From Phycisphaerales bacterium (GTDB lineage Bacteria; Planctomycetota; Phycisphaerae; Phycisphaerales; UBA1924): a stretch of 64,000 nucleotides of DNA. This document shows, piece by piece, positions 37,171 to 47,592 of the stretch. The DNA is taken from NCBI GenBank assembly GCA_035627955.1, contig DASPKU010000013.1:1-64000 (forward strand). Direction: 5' to 3'. A model generated the notes under the pieces. It did no database searches. It was given only the letters and a program-made list of their open reading frames with translations, and was not told the origin of the DNA. Each line of letters begins with the position of its first letter. Position 1 is the first letter of the stretch. A program made the translations under genes and the position numbers.

Positions 37171-38199
37171 ATGAACGTTCTCGTCACCGGCGGAGCCGGG
37201 TACATCGGGTCGCACGCCGTGCAGCGGCTCCTCCGCGAAGGCCACCATGTGACCGTGCTGGACAACCTGTACCGCGGCCACCGCCGGGCCATGGACCTGC
37301 TGGGCGACACCGCCAAGGGCCGGCTCGCGTTCATCGAGGCCGACGTGTGCGACCGAGGGGCGGTGCGGTCGGCCGTGCTGGACCACAAGGTCGAGACGGT
37401 GATGCACTTCGCCGCGGTGGCGTACGTGGGCGAGTCGGTGGAGGACCCGCTCCGCTATTACCGGTGGAACGTCGATGGGCTGCTCTCAGTGCTGGAGGCG
37501 TGCACGGCCGGCAGCGTGCCCCGCCTTGTGTTCAGCTCCAGCTGCTCGACCTATGGCCAGCCGCCGGACCACCTGATCCCGATCCCCGAGCACTGCCCGC
37601 AGGACCCGGTCTCGCCCTACGGGCGCACGAAGCTGATGGGCGAGCACATCATCCGCGACTACGCGGAGTCACGCCGGCTCGCGGGCAAGCCCTTCGGGTA
37701 TGCCCTACTGCGGTACTTCAATGTCGCGGGCTGCGACCGCACCGGGCTGCTGGGCGAGGACCACACGCCCGAGTCGCATCTGGTGCCGGTGGTGCTCCAG
37801 GTGGCATTGGGGCAGCGGTCCAGCATCGGGATTTTCGGCACCGACTACCCGACACCCGACGGAACCTGCATACGCGACTACGTGCACGTCGAAGACCTTG
37901 CCGATGCCCACGTGCTTGCGATGCAGAAGCTCCAGCCCGGCGACGGGCTCTTCTATAACGTTGGCATCGGGCGGGGGTACTCGGTGCGGGAGATCATCGC
38001 GTCGGCCCGGCGTGTCACGGGGCACCCGATCCCCGTGGTGGAGCAGCCGCGGCGTGCGGGTGACCCGCCGCGGGCGTTTGCGGACCCGGCGAAGATCACG
38101 CGCGAGCTGGGCTGGAAGGCGCAAGTGACCGATCTAGATGACATCATCGCCTCCGCGTGGAAGTGGATGAGCAGGCACCCTAAGGGCTACCGGTCGTGA
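37171..38199 (+). CDS. galE: UDP-glucose 4-epimerase
   Basis: Interconverts UDP-glucose and UDP-galactose, or the GlcNAc pair. 342 residues. NAD site VTGGAGYIGSHAV, DNLYRGHR, HFAAVAYVGESVEDPLRYY, catalytic FSSSCSTYG and YGRTK (Tyr-x3-Lys), LRYFNVAGCD, and the substrate part YPTPDGTCIRDYVHVEDLADAH. Likely feeds surface polysaccharide. The next gene overlaps its stop (GTGA). Confidence 0.94.
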   Translation: MNVLVTGGAGYIGSHAVQRLLREGHHVTVLDNLYRGHRRAMDLLGDTAKGRLAFIEADVCDRGAVRSAVLDHKVETVMHFAAVAYVGESVEDPLRYYRWNVDGLLSVLEACTAGSVPRLVFSSSCSTYGQPPDHLIPIPEHCPQDPVSPYGRTKLMGEHIIRDYAESRRLAGKPFGYALLRYFNVAGCDRTGLLGEDHTPESHLVPVVLQVALGQRSSIGIFGTDYPTPDGTCIRDYVHVEDLADAHVLAMQKLQPGDGLFYNVGIGRGYSVREIIASARRVTGHPIPVVEQPRRAGDPPRAFADPAKITRELGWKAQVTDLDDIIASAWKWMSRHPKGYRS

Positions 38200-39530
38200 A
38201 CAAGCTGGGCCGTATCGCGATTGTTGCGCTTGCCGCCGCGGTGGCGCCCGTCGTGCAGGCGCAGAATGGCGCCGCCCCGCACGCGCCGGCTGCGGAGATT
38301 TCCAGCTCGCACCCGGCGATGTTTGCGGAGTTCCCGCGCCCGCGGGCGGACCTGCCGTTCCTGGACTCTGCGAACGCGTGGCCCAAGCGTTGGAACAACA
38401 GCGAGCAGAGACGCGGTGTGGTGATTGAGGTGGACAACCCCGCGGAGTTCCCCGCGGGGTACCGAGCGCCCGACTTCAGGCCGCTGGCCCGCAATGCGTC
38501 TGAGCTCCGGGCGCTCAAGGGCGACGCGCCCCTGCCGGAGAGCCTGGATGTGCTCACCGCCGGGCGCGGCTCGTTCATGTACATCGTCCGCGAGGCCGAC
38601 GCGGAGAAGCCCGTTCCACGCTCGCGCCGCAACACCGCTGACGCGATGCTCAAGTTCGTCTCGGCGCAGGAAGAGGACCTCGACAGCGGGCCCGCGCTCG
38701 TCATCGAGCAGACGTGGTTCGCCGTGTACCAGCCAAAGGTCCAGCCGCGCGGCCTCGCGCTCGTCTCTCCGGGCCTTCTCGGCACCCCACCCGGCACGCT
38801 CCAGAACGTATCGGAGCTCCTGCGCAAGGATGGTTGGCTTGTGCTCCGCATGCTCAGCCAGCCCTCCCGCTTCACCGAGCAATTGGAGTTCAAGCTCGAC
38901 GGCGCGGCCGACATCGACGCCCAGGCAAAGGCCATCGCAAAGATCACCGGCAACCGCACCGCCGAGTGCGCCTACGCCGTGCAGGCCGCCGCCGCGCACC
39001 TCGAATCGGCGCATCCGGGGCTGAAGACGCAGCCCCGCGTGGCAGTGGGCTTCAGCGGCGGCGCCATGACGCTGCCGACGATCATCGCGCGTGAGCCCGA
39101 GCGTTACGCCGCCGCGGTCCTCGTCGGCGGTGGCGCCGACTTCTGGCTGATGAACCAGCGCAGCAACTACCGTGAGCTCATCAAGGCGGTCAAGGAAACG
39201 TGGGCCGAGAAGCCCTCGCCCGAGACGCTCGCCGCGCTCGATGAGGCCTACCTCAAAAACGCGCCTCTTGATTCCTACCACACCGCCGCCGTGCTGAAGG
39301 GCAAGCCCGTGCTCATGATCCAGGGCACGGCGGACCGGGCGGTGCCCGCGCCGCTTGGCGACCTGCTGTGGGAGCGGCTGGGCCGCCCCGAGCGCTGGCT
39401 CGACGAGGGCGCCAGCCATGAATCTCTGTTTATGAACCTGCCGCGCGACCACTTCCCGAGAATGATGGAGTGGTTGAACCGTGCCGCCCCGCGCCTTGCG
39501 CAGGATGCGCCCGCGGCCCAACCGGAGTAA
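38196..39530 (+). CDS. Exported alpha/beta-hydrolase-like protein
   Basis: GTG start at 38196 overlapping the galE stop. 444 residues with a signal peptide (NKLGRIAIVALAAAVAPVVQAQ). The second half has the alpha/beta-hydrolase order: nucleophile elbow VGFSGGAM (~285), acid in IQGTADRAVP (~375) and His in EGASHESLF (~410). Residues ~30-200 are a lead-in domain I cannot name. Substrate unknown; acts outside the cytoplasm. The family is uncertain, since the nucleophile Ser lies in GFSGG rather than GxSxG with small side chains. Confidence 0.75.
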   Translation: MNKLGRIAIVALAAAVAPVVQAQNGAAPHAPAAEISSSHPAMFAEFPRPRADLPFLDSANAWPKRWNNSEQRRGVVIEVDNPAEFPAGYRAPDFRPLARNASELRALKGDAPLPESLDVLTAGRGSFMYIVREADAEKPVPRSRRNTADAMLKFVSAQEEDLDSGPALVIEQTWFAVYQPKVQPRGLALVSPGLLGTPPGTLQNVSELLRKDGWLVLRMLSQPSRFTEQLEFKLDGAADIDAQAKAIAKITGNRTAECAYAVQAAAAHLESAHPGLKTQPRVAVGFSGGAMTLPTIIAREPERYAAAVLVGGGADFWLMNQRSNYRELIKAVKETWAEKPSPETLAALDEAYLKNAPLDSYHTAAVLKGKPVLMIQGTADRAVPAPLGDLLWERLGRPERWLDEGASHESLFMNLPRDHFPRMMEWLNRAAPRLAQDAPAAQPE

Positions 39531-39591
39531 GGAACGCTCGTTGTTCGTTGCTGTCAGCCCATACCACCTCACCACGCGCGAAGCCCCTGCG

Positions 39592-40500
39592 ATGGCCTCA
39601 CTGCTGCTCGCAGAGCGCGTGCTCACGATGGTGCCGGCGCCGGGCTCTTCGACCGCAACACAGGCGACCACGGCCGGAGCTCGGATCCCCGGGTACCTCG
39701 CGTTCATGAACACCTGGAGCTGGACAGTGCCCCTGTGGCAGGCGGGCGTCCTCGCGGCCGAGCACGAGGGGCAGTCTGCGGTGGCCGACATGCAGGCGGT
39801 GTCGGGGCGTGTGGAGAGCGACGAGCTGCTCGCGCCGCTCCGCCGCTTCATGCACAGCGAGCTATATCAGGACGAGCAGGCGTACCTCTCCGCCGTCGCC
39901 GCGGACCTGCTCAAGGGCGGGCCCGACCCGGGCATCAACGTGCCCGTCGCGGCGGGGATTGACCGCTTCGCGACGCGCCACCAGCTGCTCGTTGCCCGGG
40001 CTCAGCCGACCTCGGTCGTGCAGGTCGCGGAGTCGCGCATGGGCGAGCGGCTCGACTCGATCGCCCTGCCGGTGCTGCTCCAGGCCGATGCCGACCGCAT
40101 CCTGCATGCCCGCGAGGTTCTGGCGGATGTGCTTGAGGGCCTGTGGGACGCGTACGACGACCTCACCGACGAGATCGAGGACGGCGCATCCCTCACCGAC
40201 GCCGCCACCGCTTACACCGACGCGTACACGGATCGGCAGGGCGAGATCACCATGGGCGGCGAGGACGACGATGTCCGCATCGTCGAGGGCACCGTCACGG
40301 TCCACGCGGTGCGAATGCCCAGCGATGTGGTGCTCCGCAGCAGCCTCGCGGCGGTGGAGAACCTCACGGGCCGGCAGAAGTCCGCCCCAGTCGCGACCAA
40401 CGGCTCGGACCTCGCCCACTACGATCCGCTCGCGGCCCAGACGTTCATCTCGCTGGTGATCAAGCCGCTGGGCGCCCGGCCCCAGCAGCGTCGCCGCTGA
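39592..40500 (+). CDS. Hypothetical protein, probably cytoplasmic
   Basis: 302 residues from ATG 39592; the frame is open further upstream but overlaps the hydrolase gene. No signal peptide, membrane segment or motif that I recognise. Sequence is mostly alpha-helical up to ~200 (ELYQDEQAYLSAVAADLLKGG, RILHAREVLADVLEGLWDAYDDLTDEIEDG), then a shorter beta-rich part (RIVEGTVTVHAVRMPSDVVLRSS). Strong G/C third positions support coding. Ends 72 bases before the YyaL-type gene, with a repeat in the gap. Confidence 0.65.
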   Translation: MASLLLAERVLTMVPAPGSSTATQATTAGARIPGYLAFMNTWSWTVPLWQAGVLAAEHEGQSAVADMQAVSGRVESDELLAPLRRFMHSELYQDEQAYLSAVAADLLKGGPDPGINVPVAAGIDRFATRHQLLVARAQPTSVVQVAESRMGERLDSIALPVLLQADADRILHAREVLADVLEGLWDAYDDLTDEIEDGASLTDAATAYTDAYTDRQGEITMGGEDDDVRIVEGTVTVHAVRMPSDVVLRSSLAAVENLTGRQKSAPVATNGSDLAHYDPLAAQTFISLVIKPLGARPQQRRR

Positions 40501-40522
40501 ACCGCACCAACTCGGGCTGGTT

Positions 40523-40563
40523 CTCATAGGTCCCATAGGACTCATAAGACCTATACGACTTAT
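40523..40563. repeat. CATAGGTCC/TAGGACTCATA-type repeats before the YyaL-type gene
   Basis: Units CTCATAGGTC, CCATAGGACT, CATAAGACC and TATACGACTTAT. Third copy of the TATAGGTCC family in the window, in opposite arms; again it lies right upstream of a start codon (40573). Confidence 0.7.
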
Positions 40564-40572
40564 GCTCCGTCA

Positions 40573-42894
40573 ATGAACCGCCTCGCGAGCCAGACCAGCC
40601 CCTACCTCCTCCAGCACGCCCACAACCCGGTTGACTGGTGGCCCTGGTGCGACGAGGCGTTCGAGGAAGCCCGCAAGCGCAACCTGCCGGTGTTCCTCTC
40701 AATCGGCTACTCCACGTGCTATTGGTGCCACGTGATGGAGCGCGAGAGCTTCGAGGACGCCGCGACCGCTGCGCTGCTGAACACACACTTCATCCCGATC
40801 AAGGTGGACCGCGAGGAGCGGCCCGACGTCGACGATGTCTACATGGCCGCCACGGTGATCATGACCGGGCGCGGCGGGTGGCCAATGTCGGTGTTCCTCG
40901 AGCCCACGCAGCGGCGGCCCTTCTGGTGCGGCACGTACTTCCCCAAGGCCAACCACCCGCAGATCCCCACGTTTACCGAGGTTCTCAGCGCCATCAACAC
41001 CGCGTGGCGCGAGCAACGCAAGGAGATCGACGAGCAGAGCCAGCAGCTCGCCGCGGCGGTACGCGACCAGGTCTCAGGCTCCACCAATACCGCGCAGCTC
41101 GGCCAACAGCAGGTCGCGGATGCGGTGTCGGCGCTGCTCAAGATCTTCGACCGCACCAACGGCGGCTTCGGCGGGGCGCCCAAGTTCCCCCAGCCCTGCT
41201 TCCTGGAGTTCCTGCTCGACGCCCGCGAACGCGCGGCCGACGACTCCACCGCCGACGCCATCGACGCGGCCGTCAAGCTCACCCTCAACCGCATGGCGGT
41301 GGGGGGGATCAACGACCAGGTCGGCGGCGGCTTCCACCGCTACGCCGTGGACGCCACGTGGACCGTGCCGCACTTCGAGAAAATGCTGTACGACAACGCC
41401 CAGCTGGCGCGCGTCTACGCACGCGCGGCCCGCTTCTACGGCGATTCGTACCTCGAGCACACCGCCCGCCGCACGCTCGATTATGTGCTGAAGGAGATGA
41501 CCTCGTCGCAGGGTGCGTTCTATTCGGCCCAGGACGCCGAGGTCGATGGCAAGGAGGGGCTCAACTACCTCTGGACCGCCGCGGAGCTTCGGACGCTGCT
41601 CGAGGATGAGGATGACATCAACTTCGCCGTGCGGCTCTACGGGCTGGACAGGGGCCCCAACTTCCAGGACCCGCACCACAAGGGCGAGCCGCCGCGGAAT
41701 GTGCTGAGGCTGGATGACCGACCCGATCGGCTGGCTAAGTCCCTGAACCTCCCGCCCGAGGCGATTGCCGAACGAACGGCGGCCCTGAACGCACGCCTGT
41801 ACGCAGCCCGTCAGCAGCGCAAGCAGCCGCGCCTCGACGATAAGGTTCTCTCGGCGTGGAATGGCATGATGATCGGCGGCTTTGCAACTGCCGCGCGGGA
41901 GCTCGAGGAACCGCGGTACCTCGACGCCGCCGAGATGGCCGCGGCCTTCGTGCTCTCGAAGCTCACGGATAGCGCGGGCGAGGGCGGCGAGCGCCGACTC
42001 CTCCGCACCTACCGGGACGGCCAGGCCCACACACCCGGGTTCCTCGAGGACCACGCTTACCTCATGCACGGCCTGCTCGAACTCGCCCGCGCCACCATTG
42101 GACCGAAGCGCGACCTGCACCTCCAGCAGGCAAAGGCCATCCTGACGCTTGCTGACGCTTCGTTCCTGGACCCAAAAACCAACGCCTGGTTCGACCAGCG
42201 CGATGACGCCCAGGACCTCTTCGTCCGCACCCGCAGCGCCCATGACGGCGCGATCCCCAGCGCCACCTCGCAGATGCTGCACAACCTGCTCGATCTGGCC
42301 GAGCTGACCGGCGAGGACGCTTACCGCGAGCGAGCGCTCGCATCGCTCATCGCCAACAGCGGCGCCATCGCCGAGAGCCCCGTCGGCACAGTCAACTCCA
42401 CCCGCGCCCTGCTTCGCCTCCTCGCCACCGACTCCAGCGCCGCGGCCCGTTTTCAGCAGGCACCCGCCGCCGCACAGGCAAGCACGCAGCAGGCCCCGCC
42501 CGAGGCCGTGGAGATCTACGCCTCCACCGATCGTGTCTCGATCCGCAAGGACGAGCCGGCGGAGCTCAGCCTGTTTGTCAAGATTGCCGACGGCTACCAC
42601 GTCCCCGCTGCCGACCCCGGCAGCAACGACGCGGCCCGCTCCATGATCCCCTTCCGCATCGGCATCATCAACGGCACTGGCATTTCTGCCTTCGCGGGGT
42701 ACCCCGAGGGCCAGCCCTACCACGACGGCACGAAGGTCTACACCGGCTCCTTCGAGCTCCAGGTCGCGCTCGAGCGCACCGGCGAGTGGACCGGCCAGCC
42801 GCTGCTGGGGCTGCTCTATCAGGTGTGCACCGAGACCGAGTGCCTGATGCCCCGCAACGTGGAGCTCGACATCGCCCTCGACCGCATCGACTGA
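40573..42894 (+). CDS. Thioredoxin-fold protein of the YyaL/DUF255 family with a DsbD-like tail
   Basis: 773 residues. N-terminal thioredoxin-like domain ([19 protein letters not shown], then the active-site-like STCYWCHVM and [12 protein letters not shown]), followed by an alpha/alpha toroid resembling six-hairpin glycosidases ([61 protein letters not shown]). The last ~125 residues ([32 protein letters not shown]) look like a DsbD N-terminal-type beta domain, an unusual addition. No signal peptide. Family function is unclear; human SPATA20 is a relative. Confidence 0.9.
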   Translation: MNRLASQTSPYLLQHAHNPVDWWPWCDEAFEEARKRNLPVFLSIGYSTCYWCHVMERESFEDAATAALLNTHFIPIKVDREERPDVDDVYMAATVIMTGRGGWPMSVFLEPTQRRPFWCGTYFPKANHPQIPTFTEVLSAINTAWREQRKEIDEQSQQLAAAVRDQVSGSTNTAQLGQQQVADAVSALLKIFDRTNGGFGGAPKFPQPCFLEFLLDARERAADDSTADAIDAAVKLTLNRMAVGGINDQVGGGFHRYAVDATWTVPHFEKMLYDNAQLARVYARAARFYGDSYLEHTARRTLDYVLKEMTSSQGAFYSAQDAEVDGKEGLNYLWTAAELRTLLEDEDDINFAVRLYGLDRGPNFQDPHHKGEPPRNVLRLDDRPDRLAKSLNLPPEAIAERTAALNARLYAARQQRKQPRLDDKVLSAWNGMMIGGFATAARELEEPRYLDAAEMAAAFVLSKLTDSAGEGGERRLLRTYRDGQAHTPGFLEDHAYLMHGLLELARATIGPKRDLHLQQAKAILTLADASFLDPKTNAWFDQRDDAQDLFVRTRSAHDGAIPSATSQMLHNLLDLAELTGEDAYRERALASLIANSGAIAESPVGTVNSTRALLRLLATDSSAAARFQQAPAAAQASTQQAPPEAVEIYASTDRVSIRKDEPAELSLFVKIADGYHVPAADPGSNDAARSMIPFRIGIINGTGISAFAGYPEGQPYHDGTKVYTGSFELQVALERTGEWTGQPLLGLLYQVCTETECLMPRNVELDIALDRID

Positions 42895-42966
42895 CCGCTC
42901 CCCGTGCACCGCTCCGGTGCCGCTCCGGGGCGGCACGCCAGCCGCAGGGGCCTAACATCCCCACCC

Positions 42967-43779
42967 ATGCCCACCGCCGTCATTTCCGACATCCACGCCA
43001 ACGCCGCCGCCCTCAAGGTGGTCCTGGCCGACATCGAGAAGCGCGGCATCAAGCGCATCGTGTGCCTGGGTGACACCGTGGGCTACGGCCCCGATCCGCT
43101 GGAGTGCGTGGACCTCGTCCGCGAGCGCTGCGCCTGGACCCTGATGGGCAACCACGACTACGGCGTGCTCTACGAGCCGACGAACTTCAACGCCGCCGCG
43201 GAATCGGCGGCGTTCTGGACACGCCAGCAGTTCGATCAGGAGCCCGACGACAACCTGCGTGCCCAGCGGTACGACTTCCTCAACCGCCTCAAGGTGCGGG
43301 TGGTCGAGCGGATCGGCACCGACGGCGCGGAGCCGGTCACCAACGTTCCGGCGATCCCCGGCCACCCCCTGCTCGCCGTCCACGGCTCCCCCCGTCGCCC
43401 GATCAACGAGTACATCTTCCCCGATGACGCGATCAATGCGACCGACAAGCTCGAGAGCATCTTCGACCGCGTGGGCAAGATCTGCATCGTGGGTCACACG
43501 CACGTGCCGGGCGTCTTCACCAACGAGCCCGACTTCTACCCGCCCGCCGAACTGGGGGAGAACGGGTACAAGTTCCAGGAGGGTGAGAAGGCCGTGATCA
43601 ACGTCGGCTCCGTGGGCCAGCCCCGCGACGGCGACCCCCGCGCCAGCTACGTCATCCTGCACCCGACGCACGCCCAGTTCATCCGCCTTGAGTACGACGT
43701 CGCGGCCACCGCCGAGCGCATCAAGGCCATCCCGGAGCTGGGCACGTGGCTGGGCGACCGGCTGTACAAGGGCCAGTGA
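42967..43779 (+). CDS. Metallophosphoesterase (calcineurin-like)
   Basis: 270 residues from ATG 42967. Binuclear-metal motifs: SDIHANAAALKVVL, LGDTVGYGPDPLECV, MGNHDYGV, HGSPRRPINEY and VGHTHVPGVF, with GSVGQPRDGDPRASYVI at the end. The set resembles YfcE/DR1281-type and bacterial serine/threonine-like phosphatases of unknown substrate. Cytoplasmic. Starts 72 bases after the YyaL-type gene. Confidence 0.92.
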   Translation: MPTAVISDIHANAAALKVVLADIEKRGIKRIVCLGDTVGYGPDPLECVDLVRERCAWTLMGNHDYGVLYEPTNFNAAAESAAFWTRQQFDQEPDDNLRAQRYDFLNRLKVRVVERIGTDGAEPVTNVPAIPGHPLLAVHGSPRRPINEYIFPDDAINATDKLESIFDRVGKICIVGHTHVPGVFTNEPDFYPPAELGENGYKFQEGEKAVINVGSVGQPRDGDPRASYVILHPTHAQFIRLEYDVAATAERIKAIPELGTWLGDRLYKGQ

Positions 43780-43795
43780 CGCCCAGCGGCAGGTA

Positions 43796-43830
43796 AACCG
43801 GAAGTCGGAGACCGGAAACCGGAAGGAAGA
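43796..43830. repeat. ACCGGAA-type short repeats upstream of yidC
   Basis: Units ACCGGAAGTC, GGAGACCGGAA, ACCGGAAGG in the 150-base gap before yidC. A different unit from the TATAGGTCC and GGCAAA families but of the same size class. Confidence 0.6.
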
Positions 43831-43929
43831 GCGCCGAAGGGTGATCGCTGATCGACCCGTGGCCTTATCCACTGCCAGCCGGCACTTTGCCCTATGGTTC
43901 CCCCCTATCCCGTGGAACCCTGACCCACC

Positions 43930-46203
43930 ATGCCTCAACCCAAGAACCCGTTCCTGCGCACCTTCATCCCCACCCTGCTCATCGTGCTGGGGATCGGCTT
44001 CGCCATTGCGGTCTGGCGCAATAGCTCCAAGTCTGCTACGAACACCACGCCCACCCAGCAGGCCGAGGCCCCCGCCTCGACCACGCCGGCACAGCCGTCG
44101 TCGCCGATAACGCCTGACGGCACGCAGCCTGCGCAGCCCGCGACCCCACCCCCGACGCAGACCACCGATGCCGCGGCCACGCCGCCGCAGCCCACTCCTT
44201 CGACCCCCGCGCAACCGATCGCCGGCACCTTCCGCGCCGAGCGGGTCGAGAGCACCGGTCCGATCCCGGTCCTGGGCAGCGCCGACGCGGCGGGCCCTTA
44301 CAAGCTCCAGCTCGAGTTCTCGCCCAATGGCGCGGGGATCGACGCCATCCGCCTTGCCAACCACGAAGAGAACATCACCACCACCGACAAGGTCGTGGTG
44401 CAGTCCTCGACCGTCTCGCACCTGCCCGAGGCCCCTAACTATCCGCCCTTCGCGGCCGTGTCGATCGTGATCACGCCGCAGGGCGGCACGTCCTCGCTGC
44501 CCATCCCGCTCGACGGCCCGGTGTGGGCCCCGGTCTCAGGGCGCCCCGGCGCGTTCCAGGCCCGGATCCTGGATGACCACGACCGCCCCGTGCTCCGCAT
44601 CGAGCGCGTGTACCTGTTGAGCGAGGGCAAGTCGCACTTCACCATCCGCCAGCAGATGGTGAACCTCAGCGGTGCACCGATCTCGTTCTTCTTCTTTGAG
44701 CGCGGCCCCGTGGACCTGCCCGGCGGCCCCAGCGGCTACGGCGGCGACAAGCGCCGCGTGCACTTCGGCTACTTCATGTCCGCCGACCCCTCGCAGATGG
44801 TGCTCTCCAACAAGTTCCTGATCGAGCGCCCCGACCTCATCAAAAAGGACGACCCGCTCGTCAAGCCCATCTGGCCGACGGAGAAGACCAAGGCCTACAC
44901 GCTCACGTGGGTGGGCAGCACCAACCGCTACTTCGGCGCGGCCGTGTTCCCGGTGATCGACAACCCCGCCCAGGGCAAGGCCCTCGGGTGGGTGCAGCGG
45001 GTCGACCGCGTCGTGATCCCCAACACCGGCTTCGACACGCATTCGAGCACGGCCCTGGAGCTCGCGAGCAACCAGTTCACGTTGGCGGCGGCGGGCCAGC
45101 CCGGCGACTGGGCCGACCTTTCCCACAATGTCTACGCCGGCCCGCTCAACCGCAAGGAGCTGCGTCAGGACCCGGTAACCGAGGCGGTCGGACTGCCGGG
45201 CCTGGTCGTGTACAACTTCGGCGGCATGTGCGCCAGCTGCACCTTCGAGGCGGTCAGCAACGCGCTGCTGTGGATCCTGCACGCCCTGCACGACTGGCTG
45301 CTGAAGGACTGGGCCCTGGCCATCATCGGCCTGGTGCTGATTGTGCGCACGCTGCTGCACCCCGTGACGAAGTGGTCGCAGATCCGCATGGCCCGCTTCG
45401 GCAAGCAGATGGCGGCGGTCGGCCCCAAGCAGAAGGCCCTGCAGGACAAGTACAAGGCCGACCCCAAGAAGCTGCAGGAGGAAACGGCCAAGCTGTGGCG
45501 CGAGGAGGGTGTGAGCCCGCTGGGCATGCTCGGCTGCATCCCCATGGTGCTGCAGATGCCCATCTGGATCGCGCTGTACGCGGTGCTCTACTTCTCGGTC
45601 GAGCTGCGGCACACCGGCGCGTTCTACGGCGTGTTCCAGAACATCCAGCCGCGGAGCTGGCCGACGTGGCAGTTCCTGGGCGACCTCGCCGAGCCCGACC
45701 GCCTGCTGATGTTCAAGAGCTCGTTCCACGTGCCGCTGATCGGGGCGGTGATCGGCGAGATCAACGCGCTGAACGTGCTGCCGCTGCTGCTTGCAGTGGT
45801 GTTCTTCATCCAGCAGAAGTACCTGACGCCGCCCACCAGCGCGACGCTCACCCCCGAGCAGGAGTTCCAGCAGAAGCTCATGAAGTGGATGACCGTCGTC
45901 CTGTTCCCGGTGTTCATGTACAACGCGCCCTCGGGCCTGGCGATCTATTTCATCTGCAACAGCACGTTCGCCATTCTGGAGAGCCGCTACGTCAGGTCCC
46001 ACATGGACAAGTACGACCTGCTGAACGTGGACAAGATGCGGGCCGAGCGACAGGCCCGTTCCAGCGTGATCGATAAGCGCGGCCCCGGCGCGGGCGGCGG
46101 CGCCGGACGCAAGGAGACGTTCCTGGAGCGACTCCAGCGCCTGGCGATCGAGAAGCAGAAGGAAGCCGAACGCCTCCGCAACCAGCCCCGCAAGAAGAAG
46201 TGA
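43930..46203 (+). CDS. yidC: Membrane protein insertase YidC
   Basis: Inserts inner-membrane proteins with or without SecYEG. 757 residues. One N-terminal membrane helix (~12-30) is followed by a Pro/Thr/Ala/Gln-rich linker (~37-108) and a P1-type periplasmic domain (~110-405). The YidC/Oxa1 core (~445-690) has the conserved Arg in LIVRTLLHPVTKWSQIRMARFGKQM, then IPMVLQMPIWIALYAVLY, FFIQQKYLTPP and PSGLAIYFICNS. C-terminal tail is Lys/Arg-rich (ribosome binding). mnmE follows after 54 bases; yidC-mnmE linkage is common across bacteria. Confidence 0.95.
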   Translation: MPQPKNPFLRTFIPTLLIVLGIGFAIAVWRNSSKSATNTTPTQQAEAPASTTPAQPSSPITPDGTQPAQPATPPPTQTTDAAATPPQPTPSTPAQPIAGTFRAERVESTGPIPVLGSADAAGPYKLQLEFSPNGAGIDAIRLANHEENITTTDKVVVQSSTVSHLPEAPNYPPFAAVSIVITPQGGTSSLPIPLDGPVWAPVSGRPGAFQARILDDHDRPVLRIERVYLLSEGKSHFTIRQQMVNLSGAPISFFFFERGPVDLPGGPSGYGGDKRRVHFGYFMSADPSQMVLSNKFLIERPDLIKKDDPLVKPIWPTEKTKAYTLTWVGSTNRYFGAAVFPVIDNPAQGKALGWVQRVDRVVIPNTGFDTHSSTALELASNQFTLAAAGQPGDWADLSHNVYAGPLNRKELRQDPVTEAVGLPGLVVYNFGGMCASCTFEAVSNALLWILHALHDWLLKDWALAIIGLVLIVRTLLHPVTKWSQIRMARFGKQMAAVGPKQKALQDKYKADPKKLQEETAKLWREEGVSPLGMLGCIPMVLQMPIWIALYAVLYFSVELRHTGAFYGVFQNIQPRSWPTWQFLGDLAEPDRLLMFKSSFHVPLIGAVIGEINALNVLPLLLAVVFFIQQKYLTPPTSATLTPEQEFQQKLMKWMTVVLFPVFMYNAPSGLAIYFICNSTFAILESRYVRSHMDKYDLLNVDKMRAERQARSSVIDKRGPGAGGGAGRKETFLERLQRLAIEKQKEAERLRNQPRKKK

Positions 46204-46211
46204 CCGGCGAC

Positions 46212-46235
46212 CCGGGTACCTCATGGGGTACCCGG
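46212..46235. repeat. Nine-base-pair hairpin between yidC and mnmE
   Basis: CCGGGTACC, loop TCATGG, GGTACCCGG, with no T run; the stem is perfect. It may stabilise or separate the two messages. Confidence 0.55.
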
Positions 46236-46257
46236 CCGCTCCGCGGCGGCTCTGACC

Positions 46258-47562
46258 ATGAACCCCGGTGACACCATCGTCGCCCCCGCCTCACCCCCCG
46301 GTCGGTCGGCGCGCGCCATAGTGCGGCTCAGCGGGCCGCTCGCCTTCGCGCCGCTGGGCGGCCCGCGCCCTCGCGGCATCGCCCCCGCCGTCCTCCGACT
46401 CGGAGGCCTGGAAGTGCCGGTCCTCGCCGCGGCCCTCCCCTCCCCAAACTCCTACACCGGCGAGGACACCCTCGAGCTCCAGCTCCCGGGCAACCCCGCA
46501 CTGGTTGAGCGCGTCCTCCACGCCATCACGAGTATCGAAGGCATCCGCCTCGCCACCCCCGGCGAGTTCACCGCCCGCGCCTACCTCGCCGGCCGGCTCA
46601 CCCTCTCCCAGGCCGAAGGCGTCGCGGCCACGATCGCCGCCACCACCCGCGAGCAGCTCGACGCCGCGGCCGACCTGCTCGGGGGCCGTACCGGCGAGCG
46701 CTACCGCGCCTGGGCCGAGGAGCTCGCCACCCTGCTCGCACTGGTCGAGGCCGGCATCGACTTCACCGACCAGGAGGACGTCGTCGCGATCGCAGCGCCC
46801 ACGCTCAGCACGCGCCTCACCACTCTCGCCCAGCAGCTCACTCAGCACCTCGGGGGCGTGGGGGAGCACGGTGGCACGGTGCCGCGGGTGGTCCTGGTGG
46901 GGCGGCCCAACGCGGGCAAGTCGACGCTGTTCAACGCCCTGCTGGGCCGCCGGCGTGCGGTGACCAGCCCCGAGGCCGGCACCACGCGCGATGTGCTGAG
47001 CGAGGAGCTTGACCTCTCCCGTGAGGTGCCCGGGGCTGGCGCCGTCATGCTCCAGGACCTCGCCGGGATGGAGGACACGCCGTCCCGCCCGGACCAGCAC
47101 GCGGCACGCGAGGCCGTGTGCGCCGCCGACCTGCTGCTGTGGTGCGACCCCTCCGGGCACTTCGATGCGGCGCCTCTGAACCTGCCGATGAAGCCCATCC
47201 TCCGAGTCCGCACCTTCGGCGACCGGCCGCCCGCGACTGGTACACGCGAGGATGTGGCCGTGTGCGCGCTCGACGGCTGGCACCTCGACACGCTCCGGCG
47301 CGCCGTGGCGGACGCCGCCACTACCGCCCACGCCGCCTCGGTTGCCGCCCTGCTGCCCCGGCATCGGCGGGCGATGCTCGCAGCGCTCGGTCGCCTGTAC
47401 GAGGCGATCGCCCTGTCCGCGGACGCCGAGCGTCTCGAGGAGCCCGAGGTGATCGCCCTCACCCTCCGGCTCGCACTTGACGAGGTTGGCGAGCTGGCCG
47501 GGCAGATCTCGCCAGACGAGGTGCTGGGCCGGGTCTTCGCGACCTTCTGCGTCGGCAAGTGA
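46258..47562 (+). CDS. mnmE: tRNA modification GTPase MnmE, with degenerate G4 motif
   Basis: Works with MnmG on the wobble uridine of certain tRNAs. 434 residues. N-terminal domain with [21 protein letters not shown] and [10 protein letters not shown] (folate binding), helical domain, then the G domain: G1 [17 protein letters not shown]2-like [11 protein letters not shown]3 DLAGM. The G4 position, usually NKxD or TKxD, reads VRTFGDRPP, so the normal Lys is missing. The C-terminal CIGK motif is present as CVGK at the very end. Slightly shorter than E. coli MnmE (454). Confidence 0.93.
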   Translation: MNPGDTIVAPASPPGRSARAIVRLSGPLAFAPLGGPRPRGIAPAVLRLGGLEVPVLAAALPSPNSYTGEDTLELQLPGNPALVERVLHAITSIEGIRLATPGEFTARAYLAGRLTLSQAEGVAATIAATTREQLDAAADLLGGRTGERYRAWAEELATLLALVEAGIDFTDQEDVVAIAAPTLSTRLTTLAQQLTQHLGGVGEHGGTVPRVVLVGRPNAGKSTLFNALLGRRRAVTSPEAGTTRDVLSEELDLSREVPGAGAVMLQDLAGMEDTPSRPDQHAAREAVCAADLLLWCDPSGHFDAAPLNLPMKPILRVRTFGDRPPATGTREDVAVCALDGWHLDTLRRAVADAATTAHAASVAALLPRHRRAMLAALGRLYEAIALSADAERLEEPEVIALTLRLALDEVGELAGQISPDEVLGRVFATFCVGK

Positions 47563-47592
47563 CGCCTCCGCCACCGTCACCGCAAGCGCGGC

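Noticed and set aside
41074-42936. Long minus-strand open frame opposite the YyaL-type gene
   Set aside because: Pure shadow of a well-supported gene on the plus strand.
44536-46224. Long minus-strand open frame opposite yidC
   Set aside because: Complement of YidC coding sequence; no motif or ribosome site.
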